A DNA stretch of 64,000 nucleotides from Catonia carolina (Eukaryota > Arthropoda > Insecta > Hemiptera > Achilidae). Positions 21,539 to 32,790 of the stretch are shown here, piece after piece; position 1 is the stretch's first letter; each line of letters opens with the position of its first letter. The notes below the pieces were generated by a model. That model made no database searches. It was not told the DNA's origin and was given only the letters and a program-made list of their open reading frames with translations. A program made the position numbers and the translations under genes. Where the stretch lies: contig JAQMRL010000004.1 in the NCBI GenBank assembly GCA_035578175.1, positions 41,807,401 through 41,871,400 on the forward strand. The letters run 5' to 3'.

Positions 21539-22287
21539 TGCCTATAACAGACAGATGGAATGTTTAATTATTTGCCCTTATTCTGCTCGTTCCAGGGCTA
21601 CAAAAAATAGTTCTGTGTCTTATCATATGATCAGCCAATTAAATGACTTAATCAATTAAGAACAGAATATATAATAATAATGTTATTTCCATTCAAACAT
21701 AAGCACTATCCATTTTGTAACATATTACAACAGAAATTGAAAATTCAAAATCATATGCAACAATTTGTAACCAATACATAAAATAAAATACACTTTATAC
21801 TTTACATGGAATGGAAATTAGGTACCTCCAGAGGTTAATCCTGATTCGGAGGTTACTATTGTTTACAAATAAACTTGAAAACTAAACGACCACACACAAA
21901 ATGACAATTAGTAGAAAATTACAAAACAAACAAAAATACAGTAAATAATGTGCCTACTTAAAAAATCCTAAAGAAAAATACAATAAAAATAAAAATAGAA
22001 AATATAGAAAAAAAATATGACTTATCAGAGTTATATCCTCTGAAAGTAATTAAATTAATTATACAGCCAGACCTTGTGGTGAATGAAGTGAAGGTTCAAT
22101 TGCTGAGTGGAAAATATGTGATTTTTACTCCAAAAATATGTCTTGAGGGCTTGGCATGCTGGTAAGCATACTTTTCCGCTCAGTGAGGAAGGCAATTGTA
22201 AACCACCTCGCTCCTTGTTTTACTTAGTAAAACTTCTTTAAAGAGGTTCAAACCAGCTTTTTGGCTGATGACCTAAACAACAACAAC
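21539..22287 (+). repeat. SINE family A, split by a 354-bp insertion
   Basis: The 5' part (TGCCTATAACAGACAGATGG to AAGAACAGA, 21666) and 3' part (CTTATCAGAGTTAT, 22021, to CTAAACAACAACAACAG) form one SINE. The insert at 21667-22020 is A-rich, begins ATATAATAATAATG and ends in an A-rich tail. Its class is not recognised, though a LINE 3' end is possible. Confidence 0.85.
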
Positions 22288-22670
22288 AGTTCTAGGAATA
22301 TCAATTAATTTTAACTTAAACATAAATAATAAGACCAATTTGACTTGAAAACAGTAATAAACAATGTATTTAATACACCATCGCAGTAGCCTACTGCAGC
22401 AGAATTACAGTGACTCATGTGTATAGATGGATATTGTAGGCGCGAAGAGCGTAAAACACGAAGACCCAATAAAATGCTCTAATACTTCTTAATACAAACT
22501 ACTTTAATTGACTTAAATACGAAAAGACGCAGTAGAAAAATCGCTAACCTTAAAGAAATCGGCAAAAATACTGATTAAAAATACTGATATAAAAATACTG
22601 ATTTTATGAAAAAATCATAGTAAAATTAATTTTTAAAATGTTTGTATCAATAAAACTTTCTCATAAATTT

Positions 22671-23705
22671 TACTCTTTCTTGCCTGTATGAATATATAGG
22701 AAGGAAAGTATTGTTTTCATGTCGATTCATCGAAATCGAGTTTTCACCGGATCTACACGTTTCCAGACCCCCTGACCCAAAAAACATGTTTTTAGCGATT
22801 GGTCTGCGTGTGTGTGAACAGAATATCTCAAGAACGGAACATCGTACTAACTTGAAACTTAAGTTAGGTACTACTAGAGTACCCGACATGAACATTTTCA
22901 TCAAAATTGGTCTACCGGAAGTAGTAGTTTATTCGTGTAATTTTTCACTTTTTTGCGATTTTTTCAAAAACTGGTCCTACGTTTTTTTTTAAAAAATCGC
23001 CTCGTTTACTAAATTTTTTATGCTTTACAAGATAGGGTAGGCGTCATATCTGCTGAAATTCTTGGAGAGGCTGTTTTCTCGTAAAATATTTGTTTTTTTT
23101 TAAGATTGCGGCTTTAATATGCATTTTAGCGCAAAAATGTGTATGTAATAAAAGTTGTAGAGAATTTAAAATTTTACAACTTTTATTTCAGAAATTTTTT
23201 TGGATAACGCTTAGTTTAGCGCGGTAAGCTTAGTTAGTGGTAATTAGCGATTTTATTTTATTTTCTCACGAAGACGTGTGAAAAATCGATTTTTGTAAAG
23301 ATTTCAGCCCAAACATGAATTGTACGATAAAAGTGTATAATGAAATTAATAGGAAATTAACAGATCTACAACTTTTATTTAAAGCATTTTTCTCTACAGA
23401 GCCTAGTTTAGCGTGAAAGAGTGATTTTCTGTATTTTTAAGCCAACTGAGGTTGATTTTCATGTCGCGTCTTTTACTCATGATTAAAATTAGGTTATGTT
23501 TATTGAGGATAGTTTTTTTTTTGTTTATTTCTAATGTTTTTTTTACTAATTTTCTTTTTGTCTTTTACTCATGATTAAAGTTATGTATAATGAGGATAGT
23601 TTTTTTGTTTATTTCTAATGTTTTTTTTTACTAATGTTACATTATACTGTTAATTATTTGCATTGGCAAGAGAAAGTTGTGTGAGCGTTTCACACCAGAT
23701 TTTTT
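22671..23705 (+). repeat. family B (HINE-like), full length
   Basis: A good reference copy of 1035 bp. It has subterminal ACTCTTTCTTGCC, the palindrome ending GGAAAGTA, CGAAATCGAG, GATCTACACG and a short GT run. ATCTCAAGAACGGAACATCG and CATCAAAATTGG follow, then TAGGGTAGGCG. It then has two diverged ~190-bp units, each with AAAAGTTGTAG/CTACAACTTTTATT-type inverted repeats. The end is CATTGGCAAGAGAAAG followed by GTGTGAGCGTTTCACACCAG. A ~95-bp segment near 23510-23640 is duplicated in this copy. No protein is encoded. Confidence 0.9.
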
Positions 23706-24372
23706 CTCATAAAAATGCGTACAAAACGGAATTTATTATGATTTCGGCTTTAGTATGCATTTAACGACGAAAGTGTATGTAATTAAAGTTATAGAAAAAA
23801 TAAACATCTACAACTTTTATTTCTAACATTATTTTTTACAATGCTTAGTTTATTTAAATTTGTTTTTACATATTTTTAAGTTCTAAAGAGGCCCGGACTC
23901 TAAAAGAAGCAACAATCAACAATTTGAAAGCGTTCGAATTTTGGCTGTGTCGGAGAATGCTACGAATATCTTGGACGCAGAAAATTACTAATGCGGAAGT
24001 GCTACGTCGAATGATCAAGGCAACGGAATTGGTCAGCATATTTTAGGCGCTAGTGCTGCAATATCTCAATCATATACGGGATTACCGCAGGTATGAATTT
24101 CTCTAACGCATTCTGCTAGGCAAAATCGATAGTAGAAGGGGACCAGGACGCTGAAGAATTTCATGGATGGCCAACCTGAAGTATGGTTTAACAAAAAGCC
24201 AATATTGTAAGCATCGCCATGATGGTCGCCAACCTTTGGAACGTAGAGGCACCCTGAAAAATAGACAGGTTGTTTTTCATTTTGCGCATCATTGACTCAT
24301 GATTAAACATGGGTGTATTTTTCATTATTTACATTGACAAGAGAAAGTCGTGTGTACATTTCACATCAGATT
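23706..24372 (+). repeat. family B 3' half, split by a LINE fragment
   Basis: It begins in the second internal unit (TTTCGGCTTTAGTATGCATT), stops at TTTTTAAGTTCTAAA and resumes after the LINE at about 24270 with TTTTTCATTTTGCGCATCAT. It ends in GACAAGAGAAAGTCGTGTG and ACATTTCACATCAGA. It directly follows a full copy, as a tandem. Confidence 0.82.
23885..24257 (+). pseudogene. LINE reverse-transcriptase C-terminal relic
   Basis: Translated with three frame changes: RTLKEATINNLKAFEFWLC, RRMLRISWTQKITNAEVLRR, an interrupted YRRYEFL-ILLGKIDSRRG and PGRRRISWMANL, ending IVSIAMMVANLWN and a stop. This is the post-RT C-terminal segment of a non-LTR retrotransposon ORF2 of the type common in insect genomes. 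It is 5'-truncated and lies inside family B. Confidence 0.85.
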
Positions 24373-24420
24373 TCTAATCTTAATTCTGTAAATATAACAT
24401 TTTTTGGGGGGATATTTACT

Positions 24421-24657
24421 CAGTGTTGCCACATGACCGGTTTTCTTTATGTCTGTCCGGTCAAGACAGTCTGGTAAATCAAACTGTTGTCCGGGTTTAA
24501 AGAAATTTTATGTAATATCTGGCTGGCGCCGCGATGTTAACTCAAAATTCTGACTTTGCGTCAATCCTTTGTAGCTACTTTTCAGTAAATTTTATCAGCT
24601 AATAAAAAAAAATTAAAAAATTGTCCGGTTTTCTTTAGAACACATCTGGCAATCCTA
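24421..24657. mobile_element. hAT-like MITE
   Basis: 237 bp flanked by 8-bp duplications TATTTACT (24413-24420) and GATTTACT (24658-24665). The ends are CAGTGTTGCCACATG and the complement TAGGATTGCCAGATG (11 of 15 matched). The inner motif CCGGTTTTCTTTA occurs near both ends, but in the same orientation. Confidence 0.6.
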
Positions 24658-24663
24658 GATTTA

Positions 24664-24697
24664 CTACTGTGATTTTCCTGCCGGAAAATCACAGTAG
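24664..24697. other. perfect 15-bp hairpin
   Basis: CTACTGTGATTTTCC and GGAAAATCACAGTAG are exact complements separated by TGCC. It abuts the right duplication of the hAT-like MITE. Confidence 0.7.
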
Positions 24698-25039
24698 GTT
24701 CTTTTTACCTGTTTTATGTTTTTATTAAAATGTAATTATTAATGTTCTGGTCCTCGACAACAGCGAAGATACTCACAGACTTGTTTTAAAACACTAGACT
24801 TACCTTTACGATATTCTTCCCTTCCCAAGCCAATCTTCTCGCTCTTATCCCGATTCAGAGCCAATCTTTCCCCCAATTATTCATCTGTAATTCCAAATAA
24901 AGAAAAATTCCAAAAAAGTTCCTTTCATCCAATTCTCCGATCGACAAGGTAGCCTAGCTACGACGACGTCATCCCGAGCGCAAGCTCACTTCTTTCAGGA
25001 CTCGGACTCGGACTTTACGATATTGTGTATCAATAAAAC

Positions 25040-25745
25040 CTTTTTTCTTTTCTACTTCAACTACTAATCATCGTCATCTCATAATAGGCATCGTTATCAT
25101 CTCCAGCTTCAACAACTTTTTGTTTTAAGATGTTTGAACTGTTTGTTTTAAGATGATGAAGTTTAGTTTTGTACATATATATACATACATCTTCCCATAA
25201 CAAACAGATGTATTATCAAATTATTTACGCTCAATCTGTTCATTGCAGGGCTAAATTAAATAGTTCTGTTTCTTATCACATGGTCAGCCAATTAAATGAC
25301 TGAATCATTTAAGTACAGAAGAGATAGAGGTATAAAAGACGTTAATCAGAGTTATCTCCTCTGAAAATAATGAATTTCATTATACAGCTAGACCCTGTGG
25401 TGAATGAAGTGTAGGTGTCATTTGCAGAGTGGATAATATGTGCTTTTTAGAGGGCCCGGCATGCTGATAAGCGTACTTTTCCACTCAGTGAGGAAGGCAG
25501 GGGAAACCACCTCACTCCTTGTTTTACTTAGTAAAATCTCTACAGGTTCAAACCAGCCTTTCGGCTGATGACCTAAACAACAACAATACGTACATATTTT
25601 TTCTTTACAGTTTAGTCTAGATTGAAACACACTACTGAGTGTGGTTTTTGTTTTAATTCCACGGACATTACTCAGATTTTCTAATCTTGGCTTAAAGTGT
25701 TTGCATTTATAAACTAATTGCAAAAGAAATACACAATTACAAAAC
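25040..25745 (+). repeat. repeat family F, split by SINE A
   Basis: The left part is at 25040-25190 and the right part at 25587-25745. It is homologous to 1640-1930 (CACACTACTGAGTGTGG, GCAAAAGAAATAC). Confidence 0.7.
25191..25586 (+). repeat. SINE family A, full length with TSD
   Basis: It is flanked by TACATACAT (25182-25190) and TACGTACAT (25587-25595). It begins CTTCCCATAACAAACAG and ends GATGACCTAAACAACAACAA. The empty site is preserved in the other family F copy near 1780. Confidence 0.93.
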
Positions 25746-26556
25746 AAAATTAATGTAGGCCTACTGGAATTATTTTTTATAATGTACAGAATCACAGAAC
25801 TCTTAGAAATTTGTTTTCTAGAAGAAATATTTCTGAAGTATAATGTAATTTTATGTATGCACTTTCCTTGAATACTGACACAGCTGTTGAAAATGTTTAT
25901 GGAAATATTTTGTTCGAATTCACTATTGTTATTCAACCGTACAACTACAGCGGAAGATAAAAAAAGTATAGTAAAACTTAGAAGTATGGATTTCAAAAAA
26001 AATACTAACGTCTATTGGTATAATCTAAATGAAACCACAAAAATAAAAGAAATTAAAACCACCTACTGTGATTTTTCGGCAGTAGTAAAATAAGACCACC
26101 GAAACAAATTTTATTCTCAAGGAAATAGGCTTAATCATCATTAAGGAAGCCAACGCAGCGTGTGTAACAATAAAATGAAAAATAAAAATAACAGACAGAA
26201 CAAAAACTGTAGAGAAAAGACACTTACTAGGTAATATCTTCCATTCAAGCATGAAAAAGACGATATTTTTACTACACAAAAGCGCTCTGTGACCAAAATA
26301 AAAATAAGATCATGAATGAAAGCCCTGTTCGATTATAAAAAAATAATTCTACGCTTGTTATATTTTCTAGTTGACATTTTTTGAAATGCGTTAGTTATTA
26401 TTTTTGTCCTATGTTGGTTTTTTAAAATGTGAAAAATGATTTATGGTAATAACTGAGACCGAAAAATTGAGAAAATTGCTTGGTGTGAATAAAATTTTAC
26501 AGTGGAAATATGGAGTTTTATATTTGGTTTTAGTTAGTATTACAAATTTTAGAAAA
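25746..26556. other. AT-rich sequence, nothing identified
   Basis: No gene or repeat recognised, apart from an imperfect hairpin CTACTGTGATTTTTCGGCAG at 26062 echoing that at 24664. Confidence 0.35.
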
Positions 26557-27377
26557 TAAATCTGGTGCGACTTTCTCACGTGCGACTTTCTCTTGCTAAT
26601 GCAAATAATGAACAATATAATCTTACATTAAAACATTAGAAATAAACAAAAAATTAACCTCAAAAAACATAACCTAATTTTAATCATGAGTGAATGATGC
26701 AAAATGAAAGGTTGGTTTTCATTTTAGGTTGGTTTTTTTATTTTTAAGGTTGGAAAACCAATTTTAGTTCGGCTTAATAATACGGAAAATCACTCTAAAC
26801 TAGGCTCTGTAGAGAAAAATTCTTAAAATGAAAGTTGTGGATCTTTTAATTTCCTATAAATTTGATTATATATATACACTTTTGTCGTGAAATGGATACT
26901 GAGGGCAAAACCTTAAACCCATTTTTTACAGATTTTCATGAAACAAAACAAAATAACTAATACCACTAAACTAAGCTTTATACAAAGAAATGTTTTGAAT
27001 AAAGTCGTAGGTTTTTTAATTTTCTATAACTGTAAATAATCTACACGTTAGCCCTAAAATGTATATTAAAGCCGCAATCTTAAAAAAATAATTTTTTTAC
27101 GAGAAAACAGCCTCTCCAAAAATTTCATCGGACACGGCGCCTACCCTGTCTTGTAGAGCATAAAAAATGTGGTAAATGTGGCGATTTAAAAAAAAATCGT
27201 AGGAGCCGTTTTTGAGAAAATCGCAATAAAATGGAAAATTACATGAATAAACTACTACTTCCGGTTGACCGATTTTGATGAAAATGTTCGGGACTGGTTC
27301 TCTAGTAGTACCTAACTTAATTTTGAAGTTTCATTTTCGTACGATGTTCCGTTCTTGAGATATTCTGTTCGCAGACA

Positions 27378-27446
<69 letters not shown>

Positions 27447-27584
27447 ACTAATCGCTAAAAACATGTTTTTTGAGTTCAGGGGGTCTGAAAACGTGTATAT
27501 TCGGTGAAAACTCGATTTCGAAAAATCGATATGAAAATAATACATACTTTCCTTTTTATGTATTCATATAGGCAAAAGAATGTA
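26557..27584 (-). repeat. family B (HINE-like), full length
   Basis: Minus-strand copy starting with a duplicated 3' end (TGCGACTTTCTCACG then TGCGACTTTCTCTTGC). It runs through both internal units to GACCGATTTTGATGAAAATG, a 70-bp CA microsatellite (27378-27449) and CTTTTTATGTATTCATATAGG. Confidence 0.9.
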
Positions 27585-28499
27585 AATTACGTATTTATAT
27601 TTGTTTTACCCTAACCTATAATTAAATGCGTATGTGACGAAAAATTCCGTCCATGAAGGGTTAAAATAAGTAAAACTTACTACAAAATTAAGATTTCCAA
27701 GAAAGTTTGCTCGGTTTACCGTTATTTGTAGGTAATTAAATGCTATCAAGAATACCATAACTTCTAAAATACTTTACCTTTGGAAGCGTATGTACTTTTT
27801 TTGTTTCAGAATAAAAATATTTTCACTAAATTATGTATATTAAAAGCAACATACTGTAATTGTAGCAAGTAATAATTATATGCTGAACTTAAATGCTAAA
27901 TTACGTTCACATAACGATTAGGATCAGACTTGATTTTGTCGGAAAATGAAACGAATAATAAATAATATCCCTCTTTTATTTCTATTTACCATTTTCGTTT
28001 CACCATAGCTTTCTACGCTGTGTACTAAAGTTCTTTTGAAAGTATTTCTCATTAACATTGTTACCTCTACAGACCTCAACTTCTTTTTTTAACTGCATCC
28101 GACTTTTTTAATATTAAGTTGGGGATAGTTAGACTCCGTCGGTAGCGTGTAGCAACTCCGTATACGTGTACAACAGATTCCCGGGGAGTAATTGTATTTG
28201 TAATAACCGTGTGTGTTTGTATGTGTGAGTGTGTGTGTGTATATATATAAACATGTTATTTTTTTTCTTTGAAGTTCTCTTTTTAATACCTTTTTAATGA
28301 AGTTTTATAGCTGTTTTGTTCGTTCTGTTTTGTTTGAATTACATTTCCTGATAGCTAATTTTTCAATTTCGGTTGTTCAAAATTTAAGGTTATCGTTGTG
28401 CGTTTCTTTGAGTATTCATTATGCGTTTTTGAATGAATTTGATTACGTACTCCAAATAGGTTAATTTGTATATTTAATAAAATTAATTCCAATTTGTTG

Positions 28500-28500
<1 letters not shown>
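27585..28500. other. AT-rich intronic sequence
   Basis: No gene recognised. A short GT/AT microsatellite lies at 28210-28250. Confidence 0.4.
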
Positions 28501-28562
<62 letters not shown>

Positions 28563-29035
28563 GCGTATGGACCCTGATGGATCGCGCAAATTTTTGGGAA
28601 TTCTTTCTCATTTTCCATACTTCTCTCATTCTCTCCCCATGTGTTCGCTTCCTCTCCTCTGTCCACTTCGTCCCTGCCCTCCTAAGGACCTCATTCTCTG
28701 GCATCACATTCCACTCGTTTATCCTGTTCCTGAATGTGTTTCTGTCTCCAATACCTGTTGGGTCTATTTGTGCCTTATGTAAGTCTATTTTCACTTGTGT
28801 AATCCATGGTGTTGTTGATTTAACTTTTTGTATGTAAATAAGAATCTTGTTAGTGAGTCGTGTTGGGGGGGAGTCTACTGATGTGCCCATAGAATTGCAG
28901 CCTTCTTTTCCTTATGTCTGCCGCTAGGTTAGACATTTTCTCGGTTGTTTTTCTGGAGTGTAGCCTGTAGCCTCCTTCTGTTAATTTTGGACCTAGAATT
29001 ATCCAATTTGTTATTATATATTAATATATCTATTT
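28501..29035 (-). pseudogene. 5'-truncated LINE with simple-repeat tail
   Basis: The minus strand from 29035 reads RSKINRRRLQATLQ, NLAADIRKRRLQFYGHISRL, a frame change, then PTRLTNKILIYIQKVKSTTP, WITQVKIDLHKAQIDP and KWTEERKRTHGERMREVW. This is the C-terminal end of a non-LTR retrotransposon polyprotein (GHI-R-, Rltn-I, W--e---DL and the K/R-rich end). On the LINE strand it is followed by (TAA)n, seen as TTA repeats at 28501-28560, which is probably its 3' tail. It has at least one frameshift and a premature end. Confidence 0.82.
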
Positions 29036-29268
29036 TTACTTTCTCTTGCCTATTTGAATATATAGGAAGGACAGTATTGTTTTCATCGGATCTACACGTT
29101 TTCAGACCACCTGAACCCAAAAAAACATGTTTTTAGCGCTTGGGCTGTGTGTGTGCGCGCGCGCGCGCGCGTGTGTGTGAATAAAATATCTCAAGAACGG
29201 AACATCATACGAACTTAAAACTTGAAACTAAAGTTAGATACCACTAGAGGACCCGACACCAACAATTT
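29036..29268 (+). repeat. family B, 5' fragment
   Basis: TTTACTTTCTCTTGCCTATT to CACTAGAGGACCCGACACC, with a GT/GC run at 29147-29178. It abuts the LINE on one side and SINE A on the other. Confidence 0.85.
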
Positions 29269-29274
29269 CTCTCA

Positions 29275-29425
29275 TAGTATCTTTTACACCTCTACCTCTT
29301 CTGTTCTTAAACGCTTCAGTCGTATAATTGGCTGACCATGGGATAAGAAATAAAACTATTTTTTGTAGCCCTGGAATTAGCAGTTCAATTGTAAATAATT
29401 TAATCCTCCACCTGCCTGTTACGGG
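29275..29425 (-). repeat. SINE family A, 5' half
   Basis: TAGTATCTTTTACACCTCTA to CCACCTGCCTGTTACGGGG. It has the same breakpoint as 17015 and 17521. Confidence 0.8.
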
Positions 29426-30334
29426 GAAATTTACATTTTATCCTTCGGGAATTTGTTAATGTTTTTTTTTTACTCATTTTGGATCTCGATTTCATGGCAT
29501 ATTCGATGCGTACAATCATAAGTGTCAGTCGTTCGGCAGTGCAGTTTATTATCTTTTTTTTAGCTAACATTTTTTATTCAGTAAAATAAATTATTGTACC
29601 CGTAAACAAAAATATAACCATCAAAGTATGACAGGAAATCCCAAAGCGGTACATTACATTGTATAGTAACATTTATCGTAACAGACAGCTATAAAATTGA
29701 TAAACTGGTTCCATTTAAAATGTATTTTTTATCGTTTTTAGCTACTCTTTTGAACTCTGGTACGAGAAGTGTTTCAATTAATAGATTGATAATTTGTATA
29801 CAGGGTAGTTAAAAAATTTGTAAACGACTTAATATTTCGTGTAAAATTGTATTATCAATTTACAATTTTGTATTAACAAATTCAATTGCAATTAACCGAA
29901 ATCCCGATCACATGGCAAAAATGATTTGCCACGTACTGGGAAAAAATGTGTCACACTTAGAAATTTACCACTGTCAGATTCATTAAAAAACTCACTAAAG
30001 TATGATTTTTGTTCTGGGATACACCCCACCACTGAACAAAGTAACTTGTTTTATGTGATAAGATCAAACTAGTAATGCGTATACTACATGCGATCTCTAT
30101 GGTCACTGCAAAAACGAGACATGTCCTACGCATACCTTCTTTCTGCTTTGAACCAAAACTTCCTTATTAAATTGCTTGCCTACAAAATGTGACACAATTC
30201 TCTTACTGCACTGAATGATTCATCTATCCATGTATAACTACAATCTGCATCTAACTCAAAAATGAAGAAAATGTCACATATCCCCTTTTTGCAATTACTG
30301 ATTTTCCATATTTTAAAGCCCTACAGTTGCTGAT
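29426..30334. other. AT-rich intronic sequence
   Basis: No repeat or coding signal recognised. Confidence 0.4.
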
Positions 30335-30455
30335 TTCCATTTATCTGTTATTCACTCATGATTAAAATTAAGTTATGTTTTTCATTTTTGTTTACTAATT
30401 ATTAAACATAGGTTATATTGTTCATTATTTACATTGGCAAGAGAAAGTTGTGTTT
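30335..30455 (+). repeat. family B, 3' fragment
   Basis: TTATTCACTCATGATTAAAA to CATTGGCAAGAGAAAGTTGTG, cut just before the terminal hairpin. Confidence 0.8.
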
Positions 30456-30477
30456 TTATTTTTTACCAGCAGTTTTC

Positions 30478-30800
30478 TTTTTGTAATCCCTATGTCTGTA
30501 CGTTGCAATCTGTTCAATTCAGAACAATAAGCAACCCCATGACCCAATGAGATGAAGATGATGTGTATGACGTGTAATGAGGTGTAGTCTTGTACAGACT
30601 CAGGTCGACCATTCCTGAGAGAGTATGGTTAATGGAACCCCAACCATCAAAGTACACCGGTAACTACTGTCTAGTATTCAAATCCGTATAAAAGTAACTA
30701 CCTTTACTAGGATTTGAACCAGGAACCTTCGTCTCCGAAAATCAGCTGTTAAACAGCTGATTTTGGCAACGACTTTACCTCTAGACCAACCCGGTGGGTT
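30478..30800 (-). repeat. SINE family C, full length (tRNA-derived)
   Basis: On the minus strand the head carries an A box TGGTCTAGAGG (30778-30788) and a B box GGTTCAAATCC (30710-30720). The ~230-bp body common to 15563, 17647 and 48905 follows, with a T/A-rich 3' end near 30478. A tRNA-like promoter plus non-coding body and no ORF make this a Pol III SINE. Confidence 0.88.
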
Positions 30801-31360
30801 TGATTTTGTTTAAATAGTTATAAATAATAAATATTTTACAATAGGTTGTATTGTTTTGGTTAACGATGCAAAACTCTTTTCTTATACACATTTATAATTT
30901 AATAAAAAGAAAAACAAATAAGAGAAAATCATGAGTACTGGTAAAAGAGATAATGAAGTTTTTCCTTTTTACGTTTTATTCAGTTTTATTTCAACAACAA
31001 CAATAATAATAATAATAACAGCAACGCAACCTAACGATTTACGCGGCAGCTAATTTTCGTTGGTGGAAGAAAATAAATAAAATTGGTTGAAAATACAAAA
31101 AGAAGAATGAGAAAGCGTGAGGATGTTATACATCTTTTTCTTCTTCTTTTTAGCTTCCTTATCTTTTCATTCTTAATTCTTTTTTTTATTTATGTCCATT
31201 TATTTTTCTATTCATTCATTTTTTTGACCTCTTTCGTCTTCTGTTACTGAAAATTATAACAATCTTCCATAATCAAGATGTGACATATCGATTCAATCAA
31301 AATATTTATTAAGTACTGGGTGGTCGTGAAAAAATTTCACGATTTTTATAAAAATAACTT

Positions 31361-31675
31361 GCCTATCCCACAATTCTAGTTTACTAGCTGCTACTACTAG
31401 TACGTATTAGCAAGTTGGTGACGGTTCCCACGGAGCTAGTTAATTAATGTCAGTGACCTGAAAACATCCGTGAGATGTGCTGTGTATTGTTGTAAAAAGT
31501 ACAGCTTACTAATAACTAGCAAAGTTTCCAAACGTTCACACCGAGCTAGTCAATCATCTGACCCTTTTCTCCCGTACTAGCGCTAGTAAAATCAAACATG
31601 CTCAAAATCACTAGCGCTTTAACTATACTAGCTGCTAATCAACTAGCAGCTAGTTCTCGCATCGTAAGAATAGGC
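31361..31675. mobile_element. CTAG-rich MITE, possibly PIF/Harbinger type
   Basis: The right end read inward is GGCCTATTCTTACGATGCGA, and the left end starts GCCTATCC. Both are followed by an ACTAGCTGCTA-type repeat. Twelve CTAG tetramers fall within 275 bp (31376-31650), several as GAGCTAGT or ACTAGCGCTAGT palindromes. A TTA at the right boundary would suit PIF/Harbinger, but the left TSD is not clear. Confidence 0.45.
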
Positions 31676-31838
31676 CTTAAGAGTTTTCGGGAAATAAGTT
31701 GTTTTATCTGCATATATTAAAAGTTTTTTGATTGAACAAAATTTCTGATATTCTAATTACCTATTGACCTTTATATTTCATAAATCACATTTAGCCGAGT
31801 AAAGTTTTTAGAGATATATCAAATTGTATGTGTAAAAA

Positions 31839-32617
31839 TTTGGTGTGAAACACTCACACAACTTTCTCTTGCCAATGCAAATAATTAATGATAATATAAC
31901 CTAACATTAGTAACAAAACATTAGAAATGAACAAAAACTGACCTCAAAAAAATAATCTTATTTTAATCATTAGTGAAAGACCTAAAGTGAAAATCAACCT
32001 CAGTTTAGCTTAAAAATAGGGAAAATCACTCTTATCACGCTAAACTAGGCTCTGCAGAGAAAAATTCTTTAAAAAAAAGTTGTAGATCTTTTAATTTCCT
32101 ATAAATTAAATTACACTTTATTGTCATGAAATGCATAATAAGGCCGAAATATTTCAAAAATCGATTTTTTTACACGATTTCGTGAGAGAAAAACAGAAAA
32201 TTGCTAATTACCGTTTAACTAAGCGTTATACAAAAAAAAATGTTCAAAATAAAAGTTGCAGAATTTTAAATTTTCTACAACTTTTACTAGATACATTTTT
32301 GCCCTAAAATGCATATTAAAGTCGCAATCTTTAAAACAAACATTTTTTTTACGTGAAAACAGCCTCTCCAAGAATTCCAGTAGACATGACGCCTACCTTA
32401 TCTTGTAAAGCACAAAAAATTAAGTAAACATGGCGATTTAAAAAATATCGCAGGACCAGTTTTTAAAAAAATCGCAAAAAAGTGAAAAAAATAACACGAA
32501 TAAACTACTACTACCGGTTGACCGATTTTGATGAAAATGTTCGTGTCGGGTCCTCTAGTGGTATTTAACTTAAGTTTCAAGTTCGTACAATGTTCCGTTT
32601 TTGAGTTATTCTGTTCG

Positions 32618-32648
<31 letters not shown>

Positions 32649-32790
32649 GCACACATTCCAATCACTAAAAACAGTTTTTTTGGGTTCAGGGGGTCTGAAA
32701 ACTTGTAGATTCAGTGAAGACTCGATTTCGAAAAATCGAGATGAAAACAGAACTTTACTTCCTATACATTCATATAGGCAAGAGAAAGTA
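31839..32790 (-). repeat. family B (HINE-like), full length
   Basis: A clean copy. It starts TTGGTGTGAAACACTCACAC and AACTTTCTCTTGCCAATGC, has two internal units with inverted AAAAGTTGTAG motifs, and a GC/CA microsatellite at 32617-32655. It ends CATATAGGCAAGAGAAAGTA. Confidence 0.92.

Noticed and set aside
25418..25996. 192-codon minus-strand ORF
   Set aside because: It reads through SINE A and family F in antisense and has no recognisable domain.
27312..27545. 77-codon ORF with a long Cys-Val repeat
   Set aside because: Translation of the CA microsatellite in family B. The same shadow appears in other B copies (5527, 32398).
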